Origin: Verrucomicrobiota bacterium
Lineage (GTDB): Bacteria > Verrucomicrobiota > Verrucomicrobiia > Opitutales > Opitutaceae
Length of the DNA stretch: 25,849 bases
NCBI GenBank assembly: GCA_023433275.1
Contig: JAEZDN010000115.1
Span: forward strand, 1-25,849
Direction of reading: 5' to 3'
Position numbers and translations under genes: made by a program. The notes beneath the pieces are model-generated. The model did not search any database. It was not told the DNA's origin and was given only the letters and a program-made list of their open reading frames with translations. Shown here piece by piece: positions 6,020 through 14,616 of this stretch (position 1 is the first letter of the stretch; each line of letters opens with the position of its first letter).

Positions 6020-8194
6020 ATGAACTCTTCCGCCTCGCTCCGCCGCAGCGCCCTCAACGCGATCATCGCCTTCAGCGTGGCGATGGCGCCGTCTCGCTCG
6101 ACGGCGACGGAGACCGCCGCCGACACGAACAACATGATCGAACTCGCGCCGATGGTCGTCACCGCGGCCGGGTTTTCCCAAGTCATCACCAACGCGCCGG
6201 CGAGCATTTCCTTGATCGGTCGCGAGGAGCTGATGGAAAAGCGCGTCAACAACCTGGCGGAAGCCATCGCCGAGATCGAGGGCGTCGATGTCGGCGCGTC
6301 CGCGGGAAAAACCGGCGGCCTCAACATCAGCATCCGCGGCATGCCGAGCGATTACACCCTGGTCCTGGTCGACGGCCGGCGCCAGAACACGGCGGGCAAT
6401 GTCACGCCCAATGGTTTCGGCGAAACCGCCACCAGCTTCCTGCCGCCCCCCTCCGCCATCGACCGCATCGAGGTCATCCGCGGTCCCATGTCCACCCTCT
6501 ACGGCTCGGATGCCATGGGCGGCGTCATTAACCTCATTACCCGCAAGGTCGGCGAATCCTGGGGCGGCAGCGTCTCCGCCGGCGGCACCCTGCAGGGCGA
6601 CCGCGATTTCGGCGATTCCACATCCATCAATGCCTACCTCAGCGGCCCCTTGGTCGCCGGGAAGCTCGGCCTGATCCTGCGCGGCAGCACCTTTGACCGG
6701 CAGGCTTCCGACCTCGCCTACGAAAACTCCGCCGGCACCGCCGTCGAGGTCAGCAAGCGCGGCCCCAGCCCCGTGAAGGCCGACATCCACACCCTGGGCG
6801 CACGACTCAACCTGATCCCCCACCGCGACCACGACCTCTGGCTCGACACCGACTTCTACCGGCAGACCTACGACAACAATGCCGGCCAGCTGGGCACGCT
6901 CGACACCGCGAACACCTACAATGGCTACAGCCCGGAACTCCGCTTCAATCGCGATCAATATACCCTGGCGCACTCCTGGCGTCTCGACCAAGCCGTGCTC
7001 GATTCAAGCCTGATCCGCAATCAAACGGAAACCATCGGGCGCACCATCCCTCCGGGCACCCCCGGCCGGACCCCGGGCAGCGCACGCACGCTCGAAAACG
7101 AGAACATCGTGTTCGACACCAAGGCGGTCATCCGCCTCGACCGCCACACGCTCAGCGTCGGCGGCCAGTATTGGGAAGCCGAGATGGTGGACGGCGTCGC
7201 GCCCGCTCCCTACACCCAAACCCAATGGGCCGTGTTCGCCGAAAACGAGTGGCGCGCCCTCCGCGACCTGCGCTTCACCGTCGGCGCCCGCCGCGACGAG
7301 CACAGCCAGTTCGGCGACCACTTCAATCCCCGCGCCTACGCGGTCTGGAACGCCACCCGCCATTGGTCGATCAAGGCCGGCCTCAGCCAGGGGTTCAAGG
7401 CCCCGCGGCTTGAACAGATTGCCGACGGCATCACGGGCTTCACCGGCCAGGGCACCCGCCCCACGATCGGCTCGCCCAGCCTCGTGCCCGAAACCAGCAC
7501 CTCGACTGAAATCGGCGTCATCTACGACAACGCCGCCGGCCTGCGCCTCAGCCTCACAGCGTTCAACAATGAGTTCGATGACAAGATCGCCAACGGTCCC
7601 GGGCTCCTCAACGCGACCTTCGCCGCCAGCCCGAACCGCCCCGGCTCCGTGAACTATGGCAACTGGCCGGCCGTCGACACCTTCGCCCAGATGGTGAACA
7701 TCGACAAAGCCGTCACGCGCGGCCTCGAGGCCGGTGCCCATCTTCGCTTCGCCGATCATTGGACCCTCACCGGCAACTACACCTTCACGGAAAGCGAGCA
7801 GAAGAGCGGCGCCGAAGCCGGCCGTCCCCTCTATGATACGCCGCGCCATATGGCCAACGCCCGCCTTCGCTGGACCGCGTCCGCCTGGCTCTCACTCTGG
7901 CTGAGCGGCGAATACCGGAGCGAACGCTTCCGTTCGCCCGACTCCGCCACCAGCACCGCCAAGGCCACCTACGGGGATTATCGCGCCTACACCCTTTTCC
8001 ACCTCGGCGCCGCTTGCCAGCTCACCCCCCAGCTCACGCTCAACGCCACCGTCTACAACTTACTCGACCGGAATTTCGTCAGCTACGGCCCCTACGTCAG
8101 CAACACCACCACCGGCGCGATTTCCTACACCAACCTCTACAGCAACAACCAGGAACCCCGCCGCCTCTGGTTGTCCGCCACCTACGTCTTCTGA
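6020..8194 (+). CDS. TonB-dependent outer membrane receptor (CirA/FepA-like, probable ferric siderophore uptake)
   Basis: This is a 724-aa outer membrane receptor energised by TonB-ExbBD. A basic/hydrophobic N-terminus (SLRRSALNAIIAFSVAMA) acts as signal peptide. A TonB box-like stretch follows (IELAPMVVTAAG, about 41-52). The plug domain spans about 55-170 with the CirA/FepA-type signatures ISIRGMPSDYTLVLVDGRRQN and IDRIEVIRGPMSTLYGSDAMGGVINLITRK. The 22-strand barrel follows (FKAPRLEQI, YNLLDRNFVSYGPYV) and ends in a terminal phenylalanine (LSATYVF), the outer membrane insertion signal. No Shine-Dalgarno precedes the ATG. Two Fur-like palindromes lie upstream, supporting a ferric chelate as substrate. 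The exact ligand (a catecholate is likeliest) is not decidable here. Confidence 0.92.
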   Translation: MNSSASLRRSALNAIIAFSVAMAPSRSTATETAADTNNMIELAPMVVTAAGFSQVITNAPASISLIGREELMEKRVNNLAEAIAEIEGVDVGASAGKTGGLNISIRGMPSDYTLVLVDGRRQNTAGNVTPNGFGETATSFLPPPSAIDRIEVIRGPMSTLYGSDAMGGVINLITRKVGESWGGSVSAGGTLQGDRDFGDSTSINAYLSGPLVAGKLGLILRGSTFDRQASDLAYENSAGTAVEVSKRGPSPVKADIHTLGARLNLIPHRDHDLWLDTDFYRQTYDNNAGQLGTLDTANTYNGYSPELRFNRDQYTLAHSWRLDQAVLDSSLIRNQTETIGRTIPPGTPGRTPGSARTLENENIVFDTKAVIRLDRHTLSVGGQYWEAEMVDGVAPAPYTQTQWAVFAENEWRALRDLRFTVGARRDEHSQFGDHFNPRAYAVWNATRHWSIKAGLSQGFKAPRLEQIADGITGFTGQGTRPTIGSPSLVPETSTSTEIGVIYDNAAGLRLSLTAFNNEFDDKIANGPGLLNATFAASPNRPGSVNYGNWPAVDTFAQMVNIDKAVTRGLEAGAHLRFADHWTLTGNYTFTESEQKSGAEAGRPLYDTPRHMANARLRWTASAWLSLWLSGEYRSERFRSPDSATSTAKATYGDYRAYTLFHLGAACQLTPQLTLNATVYNLLDRNFVSYGPYVSNTTTGAISYTNLYSNNQEPRRLWLSATYVF

Positions 8195-8219
8195 TCAACC
8201 GAGCCCGAGCCAAACCGAT

Positions 8220-10535
8220 ATGTCCGTCCACGCCTCGTCCTCCCGTCCGTCGAAGAACTCCCTCAACGCCACCCTGCCCGCATCCCTCGCGGCGCTCGCC
8301 CTCACCGGTGGCCTGACGGCGGAGGAATCCGCCGCGCCCGCTGGCGATCTCCTCGAGCTGCCCAAGATGACGGTCGAGGAACAACGCCGTGCCGTCTCCT
8401 CGCCGAAGTTCACGGTCCCCCTCGTCGACACGCCGCAAACCATCTCCGTGGTCACGAGCGGCGTGTTCAACGCCCAGGGCGCCACCACGCTTACCGACGT
8501 CCTCCGCAACACGCCCGGCATCACCTTCGCCGCCGGCGAGGGCGGCAACGTGGCCTCGGGCGATTCCTTCTTCATGCGCGGATTCGACACCAGCGGCAGC
8601 ATCTTCATCGACGGCGTCCGCGACACCGGAGCCTACAGTCGCGACACCTATAATCTCGAGCAGGTCGAGATCGCCAAGGGCCCCGCGGGCGCCGACACCG
8701 GTCGCGGCGGTTCGTCCGGCTACATCAACCTCGCCACGAAATCCCCGGGCGTGAACGCCAGCACGACGGGCCAGGTCATCTACGGCGGCGCCGATGCCGG
8801 CGACGCGCAGCAGCGCGCGACGCTCGATGTCAACCGCCCCCTCTCTGCGACCAGCGCCGTGCGCGTCGCCGCCATGTGGCAGGATTCCGGCGTCCCCGGC
8901 CGCAAGCACCTCGAGAATTCCTCCTGGGGCGTCTCGCCTTCCCTCGCCCTCGGTCTCGGGACCGAAACCCAACTCACGGTCGCCGCGACCGTCGACCGCA
9001 TCGATGCTACCCCCGACTCCGGGCTCCCCATCATGGCGCTGCCCGGGGTCACGCTGCCGGGCGGCACCCCCGTCGCCGTGAATCAGGCCAATACCTACGG
9101 ACTCGCCGGCCGTGACTACGACCACATCGACCGCGCGAGTCTCACCGCCCGCGTCGCGCACGACTTCAGCGGTCAGCTTCGCCTCACCAACCAGACCAAG
9201 TGGATCGATACCGAGCGCGACGCCCTCACGACGTACTTTCAGAACAGCTCCACCACCGCCGTCAATTTCGCCCCCGCGACCACGCCCATCAACCCCGCCA
9301 CGGGCGCGACACCGCCTTCCTACGTCGGTTACGATCCCGCCACCGGCATCGTGACCCCGCGTCGACTGCACTCGCAGACGGACAACGAAATCCTCTCCAA
9401 CCAAACCAACCTCGCCACGCAGTTCACCATCGGCCGCACCCATCACAGCGCCAGCGCCGGCCTGGAACTCAGCCGCGAGGAACAGTTCGTCCCGACCTGG
9501 TCGCCCGTGGGCGGTCCCTCCACCAGCCTCGTCGCACCCGACGTTCACCGTCCCGCTTCCGCCGCGCAAACCCCCTACCGGGCCGCGAACAATCCCTTCG
9601 CCCGCGGTCGCATCGATACCGCCGCCGTCTACGCGTTCGACACCGTCCAGCTCAACTCCCGCCTGCTGCTCAACGCCAGCCTCCGCTGGGAAACCTACGA
9701 GATCGACTACGAGAGCCTGGCGGCCGCCACCGCCACGGATCCGGCGCCGGCGCCCGTCCGCCTCGGCGCGAGAAACGATATCTTCAGTTGGAAGACCGGG
9801 CTCGTTTTCAAGCCCTCCCCCCACGGCAGCCTCTACGTCGCGATCGCCAACACCGCGACCCCCCCGGGCAGCAACTTCACGCTCTCCAGCACCGCCGGCA
9901 ACCAGAACAATCCCAACGTCGCGCCCCAGGAATCCCGCAACTATGAGGTCGGCGCCAAATGGGACCTCCTGCAGGACCGCCTGTCCGCCAGCCTCGCCTT
10001 CTATCGCTCGGAGAATTACAACTTCACCAGCACCGACGCCGTCACCGGTCTCCCGACCCAGGACATCAGCCAGAACGTTCAGGGCATCGAGCTGGGCCTT
10101 TCCGGCAAGATCAACCCGGACTGGCTGATCTTCGGCGGCATCGGCTACATCGACAGCGAGTACGAAGCCGCCGGCACCACCGCCGCCGGCAACGACGGCG
10201 CGTCATTGCGCTTCACCCCGCGCCTCTCGGGCAACCTCTGGACCACCTACGCCCTCGCCCGCCGCATCACCATCGGCGGCGGCCTGCAGTACACCGAGTC
10301 CGTCGCGCGCAGCACCTCCACCACCGCCACGCCCACCGCCACCAGCATCACTCGCATTCCCGACGCCTGGCTCGTCAACCTCATGGTCGCCTGGGCCGTG
10401 AATGACAAAGTCTCCCTCCGTCTCAACCTGAACAACGTCACCGACAAGTTCTCCTATCGACTCAACAACAACGGCGGCCGCTATTATCCCGGCGCGCCCC
10501 GCTCCTTCCTGCTGACCGCCGATTGGAAATTCTAA
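8220..10535 (+). CDS. TonB-dependent siderophore receptor (Fiu-like)
   Basis: This 771-aa receptor lies 25 nt after the previous one on the same strand. It has an N-terminal signal region (LPASLAALALTGGLTAEESAA) and a short putative TonB box (LPKMTVEE). The siderophore-receptor plug follows: VPLVDTPQTISVVTSGVFNAQGATTLTDVLRNTPGITF, SFFMRGFDTSGSIFIDGVRD, YNLEQVEIAKGPAGADTGRGGSSGYINLATK. The barrel ends with RLNLNNVTDKFSY … YYPGAPRSFLLTADWKF. The plug wording is typical of the Fiu/catecholate class. The immediate downstream neighbour is a PiuC/YbiX hydroxylase, as in the E. coli fiu-ybiX pair, which strengthens the assignment. Substrate specificity is inferred. Confidence 0.93.
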   Translation: MSVHASSSRPSKNSLNATLPASLAALALTGGLTAEESAAPAGDLLELPKMTVEEQRRAVSSPKFTVPLVDTPQTISVVTSGVFNAQGATTLTDVLRNTPGITFAAGEGGNVASGDSFFMRGFDTSGSIFIDGVRDTGAYSRDTYNLEQVEIAKGPAGADTGRGGSSGYINLATKSPGVNASTTGQVIYGGADAGDAQQRATLDVNRPLSATSAVRVAAMWQDSGVPGRKHLENSSWGVSPSLALGLGTETQLTVAATVDRIDATPDSGLPIMALPGVTLPGGTPVAVNQANTYGLAGRDYDHIDRASLTARVAHDFSGQLRLTNQTKWIDTERDALTTYFQNSSTTAVNFAPATTPINPATGATPPSYVGYDPATGIVTPRRLHSQTDNEILSNQTNLATQFTIGRTHHSASAGLELSREEQFVPTWSPVGGPSTSLVAPDVHRPASAAQTPYRAANNPFARGRIDTAAVYAFDTVQLNSRLLLNASLRWETYEIDYESLAAATATDPAPAPVRLGARNDIFSWKTGLVFKPSPHGSLYVAIANTATPPGSNFTLSSTAGNQNNPNVAPQESRNYEVGAKWDLLQDRLSASLAFYRSENYNFTSTDAVTGLPTQDISQNVQGIELGLSGKINPDWLIFGGIGYIDSEYEAAGTTAAGNDGASLRFTPRLSGNLWTTYALARRITIGGGLQYTESVARSTSTTATPTATSITRIPDAWLVNLMVAWAVNDKVSLRLNLNNVTDKFSYRLNNNGGRYYPGAPRSFLLTADWKF

Positions 10536-10568
10536 GCCGGCCGCACCGGGCCGACCGACCGCCTTTCC

Positions 10569-11249
10569 ATGCTTATCGCCATCCCCGATGTCCTCTCTCC
10601 CGCGCAGGTCGCCGAGGCCCGCGCCGCGCTCGAGGCCGCCGCTTGGATCGACGGGAAAGCCACCGCCGGACACCAGGGCGCGCGCGTGAAGGACAACCAG
10701 CAACTCCCCGTCGACAGCCCCGTCGCGCAACAGGTCGGCGCGATGATCCTGCAGGCGCTCTCGGGCAATCCGCTCTTCATGGCGGCCGCCCTCCCGCTGC
10801 ACATCCTTCCGCCCATGTTCAACCGCTACTCCGGCGGCCAGACTTTCGGCAACCACGTCGACGGCTCCATCCGCACGATCCCGGGCACCGGGCGCCGGCT
10901 CCGCACGGATCTTTCGTGCACCCTTTTCCTCGCGGACCCGGCCGACTACGACGGTGGTGAACTCATCATCGAGGACACCTATGGCTCCAAGAGCGTGCGC
11001 CTGCCCGCCGGCCACATGATCCTCTACCCGTCGACCAGCCTCCATCAAGTCACCCCCGTCACCCGTGGCACGCGCCTCTGCTCGTTCTTCTGGCTCCAAT
11101 CCATGGTCCGCGACGACGGCCGGCGCCGCCTGCTGTTCGACATGGACGTCGCCATCCAGCGCCTCGGCCCGGAAAACGCCACGCACCCTTCCGTGGTCCA
11201 ACTCACGGGTGTGTATCACAATCTCCTGCGCCAATGGGTCGAGATGTAA
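10569..11249 (+). CDS. PKHD-type Fe(II)/2-oxoglutarate hydroxylase (PiuC/YbiX family)
   Basis: This 226-aa cytoplasmic dioxygenase belongs to a family found beside ferric-siderophore receptors in many diderms. Iron ligands H96 and D98 are in GNHVDGSIR and H159 in LHQVTPV; R169 in RGTRLCSFFW would bind 2-oxoglutarate. Other family landmarks are FNRYSGGQTFGNHVD, RTDLSCTLFLADPADYDGGELIIEDTYG and PAGHMILYPSTSLHQV. Length matches the family (about 225 aa). Its true substrate is not established; the genomic link to iron uptake is consistent. It starts 33 nt after the Fiu-like receptor stop. Confidence 0.94.
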   Translation: MLIAIPDVLSPAQVAEARAALEAAAWIDGKATAGHQGARVKDNQQLPVDSPVAQQVGAMILQALSGNPLFMAAALPLHILPPMFNRYSGGQTFGNHVDGSIRTIPGTGRRLRTDLSCTLFLADPADYDGGELIIEDTYGSKSVRLPAGHMILYPSTSLHQVTPVTRGTRLCSFFWLQSMVRDDGRRRLLFDMDVAIQRLGPENATHPSVVQLTGVYHNLLRQWVEM

Positions 11250-11301
11250 TCCTCTCCCGGCATTTGCCCTTTCTCTCCCTCCCGTTAACCTCGCCCTCAT
11301 C

Positions 11302-11769
11302 ATGAAAACCGTCGCCGCTTCGAAGACCAAGTCCGATACCACCGTCGTGAAGGCTCTCAACCTTCTCCTGGCCGATTCCTACGCCCTCATGGCCAACACC
11401 CACTACGCCCACTGGAACGTCGAGGGCACAGGCTTCTTCGTTCTCCACCAATCCTTCCAAGCCCATTACGAGAATCTCTTCGAGGCGATCGATGAGATCG
11501 CCGAGCGCGTGCGCGCCCTCGACGCCTACGCGCTGGGCGGCCTCCGCAATTTTGCCGCGGAGTCCGGGATGGAGGAGTTCAACACACCACTCGCCGCCAA
11601 GGACTACGTCGCCGGCCTGATTGTCGGTCACGAGAAAACCATCGCCGACGCCGTCGCCCTCCGCGATGCCGCCGGCGCCGCCAACGACCTCGAAACCCAG
11701 GACCTCGCCATCGGCCGCATCCAGTGGCACCAAAAAACCCTCTGGATGCTCAAGAGCTACCTCAAGTAA
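11302..11769 (+). CDS. Dps-family DNA-binding/ferroxidase mini-ferritin
   Basis: This 155-aa four-helix protein oxidises and stores iron in a 12-mer cage and protects DNA from peroxide. Ferroxidase residues H37 (THYAHWNVEG), H49 (FFVLHQSFQAHY), D64 and E68 (AIDEIAERVRALD) have the same spacing as E. coli Dps H51/H63/D78/E82. The short N-terminus MKTVAASKTK contains several lysines that could contact DNA. ATG at 11302 is taken because the frame upstream overlaps the hydroxylase gene. No Shine-Dalgarno is seen. It is the last gene before a strong intrinsic terminator, so it closes the first iron operon. Confidence 0.93.
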   Translation: MKTVAASKTKSDTTVVKALNLLLADSYALMANTHYAHWNVEGTGFFVLHQSFQAHYENLFEAIDEIAERVRALDAYALGGLRNFAAESGMEEFNTPLAAKDYVAGLIVGHEKTIADAVALRDAAGAANDLETQDLAIGRIQWHQKTLWMLKSYLK

Positions 11770-11789
11770 TCCGCGCCACCCGCGCTCCC

Positions 11790-11820
11790 GCGCCGGCCCT
11801 CACCCTCCGGCGCTTTTTTT
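11790..11820 (+). terminator. Intrinsic terminator after dps
   Basis: GCGCCGG (11790-11796) and CCGGCGC (11807-11813) pair perfectly over 7 bp around a 10-nt loop. Seven Ts (11814-11820) follow directly. The hairpin starts 20 nt after the Dps stop codon. It separates the receptor/hydroxylase/Dps unit from the downstream three-gene unit. Confidence 0.9.
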
Positions 11821-11831
11821 CAATTCACGAT

Positions 11832-11846
11832 TGAGAACAGGTATCA
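11832..11846. promoter_or_regulatory. Possible third Fur-like operator
   Basis: TGAGAACAGGTATCA matches the layout of the two upstream palindromes (TGAGA-N5-TCTCA) with one mismatch in the right arm. It lies between the dps terminator and the ATG at 11852, where a repressor would block a promoter or early transcript of the second unit. It is weaker than the upstream pair, so this is a suggestion. Confidence 0.4.
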
Positions 11847-11851
11847 GTTTC

Positions 11852-12292
11852 ATGCCCCTTTCCACGCCTCCCTCCTCCGCCACCGCCACCGCGCCCGCCA
11901 GCCTGTGTCCCTTTCACGACGGCATCGCCACGCTCGACCTGCTGCTCGCGGGAATCGATCCCCGCGACTCCGCGCTATTCGACGCCGTGCTCGATCTTCG
12001 CTCGCTCGCCACCGGCCGCGATGCCGCCGCCTGCCTCGCCCAGCTCTTCCATGTGCGCACGCTCCTCGATGGCCGCCACTACCTCGCGTTCTACCGCGTT
12101 CGCTGCTGGGCCCAGCGTACCTTTCGGATCGAAGTTCGCTCCCGCCGCGGTGAGACCGCTCTGGTCCGCGCCCTCCCGCGCGATGGCGCGCGCCTCGACG
12201 AGATCGTCAATTCCTCCCTCGCCTGCCTCGCGCAGGATGGGGAGATCCCTCCCGGCGCGCACGTGCGCTTCATCTTTGCCCCCGCCGCCTGA
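11852..12292 (+). CDS. Hypothetical protein in iron island (146 aa)
   Basis: I do not recognise the family. The protein is probably cytoplasmic, since no signal peptide or membrane segment is visible. After a Ser/Thr/Ala-rich N-terminus (residues 2-18) comes LCPFHDGIATLDLLLAGIDPRDSALFDAVLDLRSLATG, probably helical. A strand-rich half follows (GRHYLAFYRVRCWAQRTFRIEVRSRRGETALVRALP) and then a final helix/strand pair ending HVRFIFAPAA. The ATG at 11852 directly follows a Fur-like palindrome. The stop TGA abuts the GTG of the next gene with no gap, so the two are translationally coupled. The context points to iron metabolism, but no function can be given. Confidence 0.8.
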   Translation: MPLSTPPSSATATAPASLCPFHDGIATLDLLLAGIDPRDSALFDAVLDLRSLATGRDAAACLAQLFHVRTLLDGRHYLAFYRVRCWAQRTFRIEVRSRRGETALVRALPRDGARLDEIVNSSLACLAQDGEIPPGAHVRFIFAPAA

Positions 12293-13198
12293 GTGAGCCC
12301 CGTCGCGACAGACCCGGCCGACGCCACCCAGGAGCGCGACCTCGCCGTCGCCTGCATGAACCGCGGCCATGCCCTCGCGCTCCAAGGCGACGAGCCCAGC
12401 CTGGCTGCAGCCCTCGACGCCTACGACGAGGCGATAACCCGACTGCGCCCCCTCGTCACGTCATCCGCAAACCCTTCCTGGGCCAACAGCCTCGGCGCAG
12501 CGCTACTCAACCGCGGGCAGCTTCTGCATCGCCTGCACGGCACCGCCCAAGCCACCGCGGCGCTCGCGGCCTTCGCCGAAGCCGCCGGTCTGCTCCAACC
12601 TTGTATCGACGCCCCTCCTGGCGCGCTCGCTTCCTCACCCTGGCCGCGCCGCAATCTCTCGGGCGTCCTGCTGAATCGCGCGAACCTGCTCCTCGATCTC
12701 GGTCATTTGCCCGCGGCCCGCGCCGCCGCCACGGAGGCATTCGCGCTGTCCGCCCCGCACGAACGCGTCGACGTGATCGACGCCGACCTTGCGCTCAAGG
12801 CCCGCCGCGCCCTCTGCGATGCGATCGGACGCCTCATCGTCACCGAGGGCGCCGATCAGGAAGCCCTCGCCCGCGAGGCCAGTGATCTCGTCGACGCCGG
12901 TCTCGCGCTGGCCCGCTACTGGACCAGCCGGGGTGCCGGGCAGCCCCGCGAACTCGCGCTGCGCCTTTTTCATTTCGGCGCCCAGCTCTATCGCTTCCAT
13001 CAACCTCATTTCCTCGCCGAGTTCATCCGTGAAAACGTGGCCGTCGGCGATGCCCAGCTCCGTACTCTGGCCCTCGCCGCGATCGACGGCGCCCTGGCCG
13101 ACCGGCCGGCCGAATTCCTCACGATCGGCGATCCCGCTTCGGAACGCCGCCGCGACTCTTGGCGCGAACTCGCCGCCCTCCGCTCTTCCCTCGCATGA
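12293..13198 (+). CDS. Hypothetical helical (TPR-like) protein
   Basis: This 301-aa protein starts at GTG immediately after the preceding stop. Its first half reads like helical repeats: ACMNRGHALALQG … AALDAYDEAITRLRPL, SLGAALLNRGQLLHRLHG … ALAAFAEAAGLLQPCI, GVLLNRANLLLDLGHLPAARAAATEAFAL. The recurring 'LLNRGxLL…A…AF.EA' pattern at roughly 40-60 residue spacing is TPR-like. The second half (from about residue 165) is helical without clear repeats. No signal peptide is present. Its last codons overlap the PepSY gene by 4 nt (ATGA). It may be a cytoplasmic scaffold or adaptor for the neighbours; this is inference only. Confidence 0.8.
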   Translation: MSPVATDPADATQERDLAVACMNRGHALALQGDEPSLAAALDAYDEAITRLRPLVTSSANPSWANSLGAALLNRGQLLHRLHGTAQATAALAAFAEAAGLLQPCIDAPPGALASSPWPRRNLSGVLLNRANLLLDLGHLPAARAAATEAFALSAPHERVDVIDADLALKARRALCDAIGRLIVTEGADQEALAREASDLVDAGLALARYWTSRGAGQPRELALRLFHFGAQLYRFHQPHFLAEFIRENVAVGDAQLRTLALAAIDGALADRPAEFLTIGDPASERRRDSWRELAALRSSLA

Positions 13199-14505
13199 AA
13201 CTGTTTCGTCGAATTCTCTTTTGGACCCACCTCGCCGCCGGCCTGATCGCCGGGCTGTTCATCGGCATCATGTGCTTCACCGGCACGATCCTCGCCTTCG
13301 AGCACGAGATCGTGGCCTGGGCCGAGCGCGACGCGCGGCGCGTGACCCCGCCCCCGGCGGAACAGCCGCGACTTCCCCTCACCGAGCTCCAGCGCCGCCT
13401 GCGCGAATCCCAGCCGGACTTCCGGCCAACCAGCATGGTGCTGCTCAACGACCCATCGTCCGCCATCACCTTCAGCGCCGGCCGCGACGGGGGATTCCAG
13501 GTCAATCCCTACACCGGCGAGGCGCGCCAGCCGGCGTCCACCGCGGTGCACGATTTCATGCACGTCATGGTCGACTGGCATCGCTATCTCGGCCGCGAGG
13601 GCGAACAACGCCCCCTCGGCAAACTGATCAATGGCATCTGCAACCTCGCCTTCGCCGCCTTGGCGCTCACCGGCATGTACCTCTGGCTGCCGCGCACGTG
13701 GTCGTGGAATGGCGTGAAGGCCATCGCCCTCCTCAACTTCCGCGCCGTCGGCAAGGCCCGCGATTTCAACTGGCACAATGCCATCGGCCTGTGGTCAGCG
13801 CCCATCCTCATTGTCCTCACCCTGACGGCCGTCCCCATTTCGTTCCGCTGGGGCGGCGATCTGATTTACCGGCTCACCGGCGAAACGCCTCCGGCGCCTC
13901 AAACCCCGGGAGCCGCGGCGCCCTCGCCCCGGGAGGCATCACCCGCGTCCGCCCCTGAGTCGCCACGGCCGGCTCCGGACGCACGCCCCATTGACCACGA
14001 CGTCGTCCTCAACCGCGTGCAGCAGGATTTTCCCCGCTGGACCCAGATCACCCTCCGCACCGCCCCTCCGCAACGCGCGCCTCGCGCGCCGGCCAGCTCC
14101 GTCGCCGCCCCCTCGCCCACGCCGGCTGACGCGTCCCGCGCTCCCTCCGAGTCGAATCGTCCTCGGGCCGGCGCCAACGATCGCGCGGGCGAAAACCGTG
14201 CCACCCCTCCACCCCTCACCGTCATCATCCGCGAGGCCGGCACCTGGCCGCGCACCGCCACCACCACGCTGACGATGGATCCGTTCAGCGGGGAAATTCT
14301 GAAACGCGAGGGCTACGCCGACCTCACCGCCGCGCGCCAAATTCGCTCGTGGACGCGTTTCCTCCACACCGGCCAGGCACTCGGCTGGCCCGGCCAGCTC
14401 GTGGCCGGCCTCGCCTGCCTCGGCGGTTGTTTCCTCGTCTACACCGGCTTCGCCCTCTCCTGGCGCCGCTTCTTCGGCAAGAAATCGTCGGCTCCCCTCT
14501 CTTGA
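13195..14505 (+). CDS. PepSY-associated inner membrane protein (PiuB/FoxB-like putative ferric-siderophore reductase)
   Basis: This 436-aa protein has the PepSY_TM architecture. TM1 is at about residues 8-34 (FWTHLAAGLIAGLFIGIMCFTGTILAFEHEI), with a periplasmic PepSY segment including NPYTGEARQPAST and HDFMHVMVDWHRYLG. TM2 is at about 145-166 (LAFAALALTGMYLWLP), TM3 at about 195-218 after FNWHNAIGLWSAP, and TM4 at about 402-424. A second PepSY-like piece precedes TM4 (TLTMDPFSGEILKREGYADL). Histidines near membrane ends (FNWHNAIG, DWHRYLG, RFLHTGQALG) are typical of haem-binding members. Relatives next to TonB receptors are thought to reduce or process ferric siderophores. A Pro/Ala/Arg-rich stretch of about 100 residues (230-345) interrupts the second periplasmic region. 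Confidence 0.88.
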   Translation: MKLFRRILFWTHLAAGLIAGLFIGIMCFTGTILAFEHEIVAWAERDARRVTPPPAEQPRLPLTELQRRLRESQPDFRPTSMVLLNDPSSAITFSAGRDGGFQVNPYTGEARQPASTAVHDFMHVMVDWHRYLGREGEQRPLGKLINGICNLAFAALALTGMYLWLPRTWSWNGVKAIALLNFRAVGKARDFNWHNAIGLWSAPILIVLTLTAVPISFRWGGDLIYRLTGETPPAPQTPGAAAPSPREASPASAPESPRPAPDARPIDHDVVLNRVQQDFPRWTQITLRTAPPQRAPRAPASSVAAPSPTPADASRAPSESNRPRAGANDRAGENRATPPPLTVIIREAGTWPRTATTTLTMDPFSGEILKREGYADLTAARQIRSWTRFLHTGQALGWPGQLVAGLACLGGCFLVYTGFALSWRRFFGKKSSAPLS

Positions 14506-14599
14506 TTCGACCGGTCGCTCCGGGCCGGCCCAATGCGACCTGCGCGGCGCGGAGATGCGCGCAGAGCGCATGAGAAGGTGCCAAACTCCCGCTACCATC

Positions 14600-14616
14600 C
14601 TCCTGAGGCACAGGAG
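14600..14616. repeat. Small hairpin leading repeat copy 1
   Basis: CTCCTG-AGGCA-CAGGAG is a perfect 6-bp hairpin immediately before the CAACCGC hairpin of the first repeat copy, so two stem-loops stand in tandem. Confidence 0.5.

Noticed and set aside
8097..9824. 575-codon minus-strand open frame
   Set aside because: It lies antisense to the Fiu-like receptor; Gly/Arg/Val-rich shadow sequence without domain signatures.
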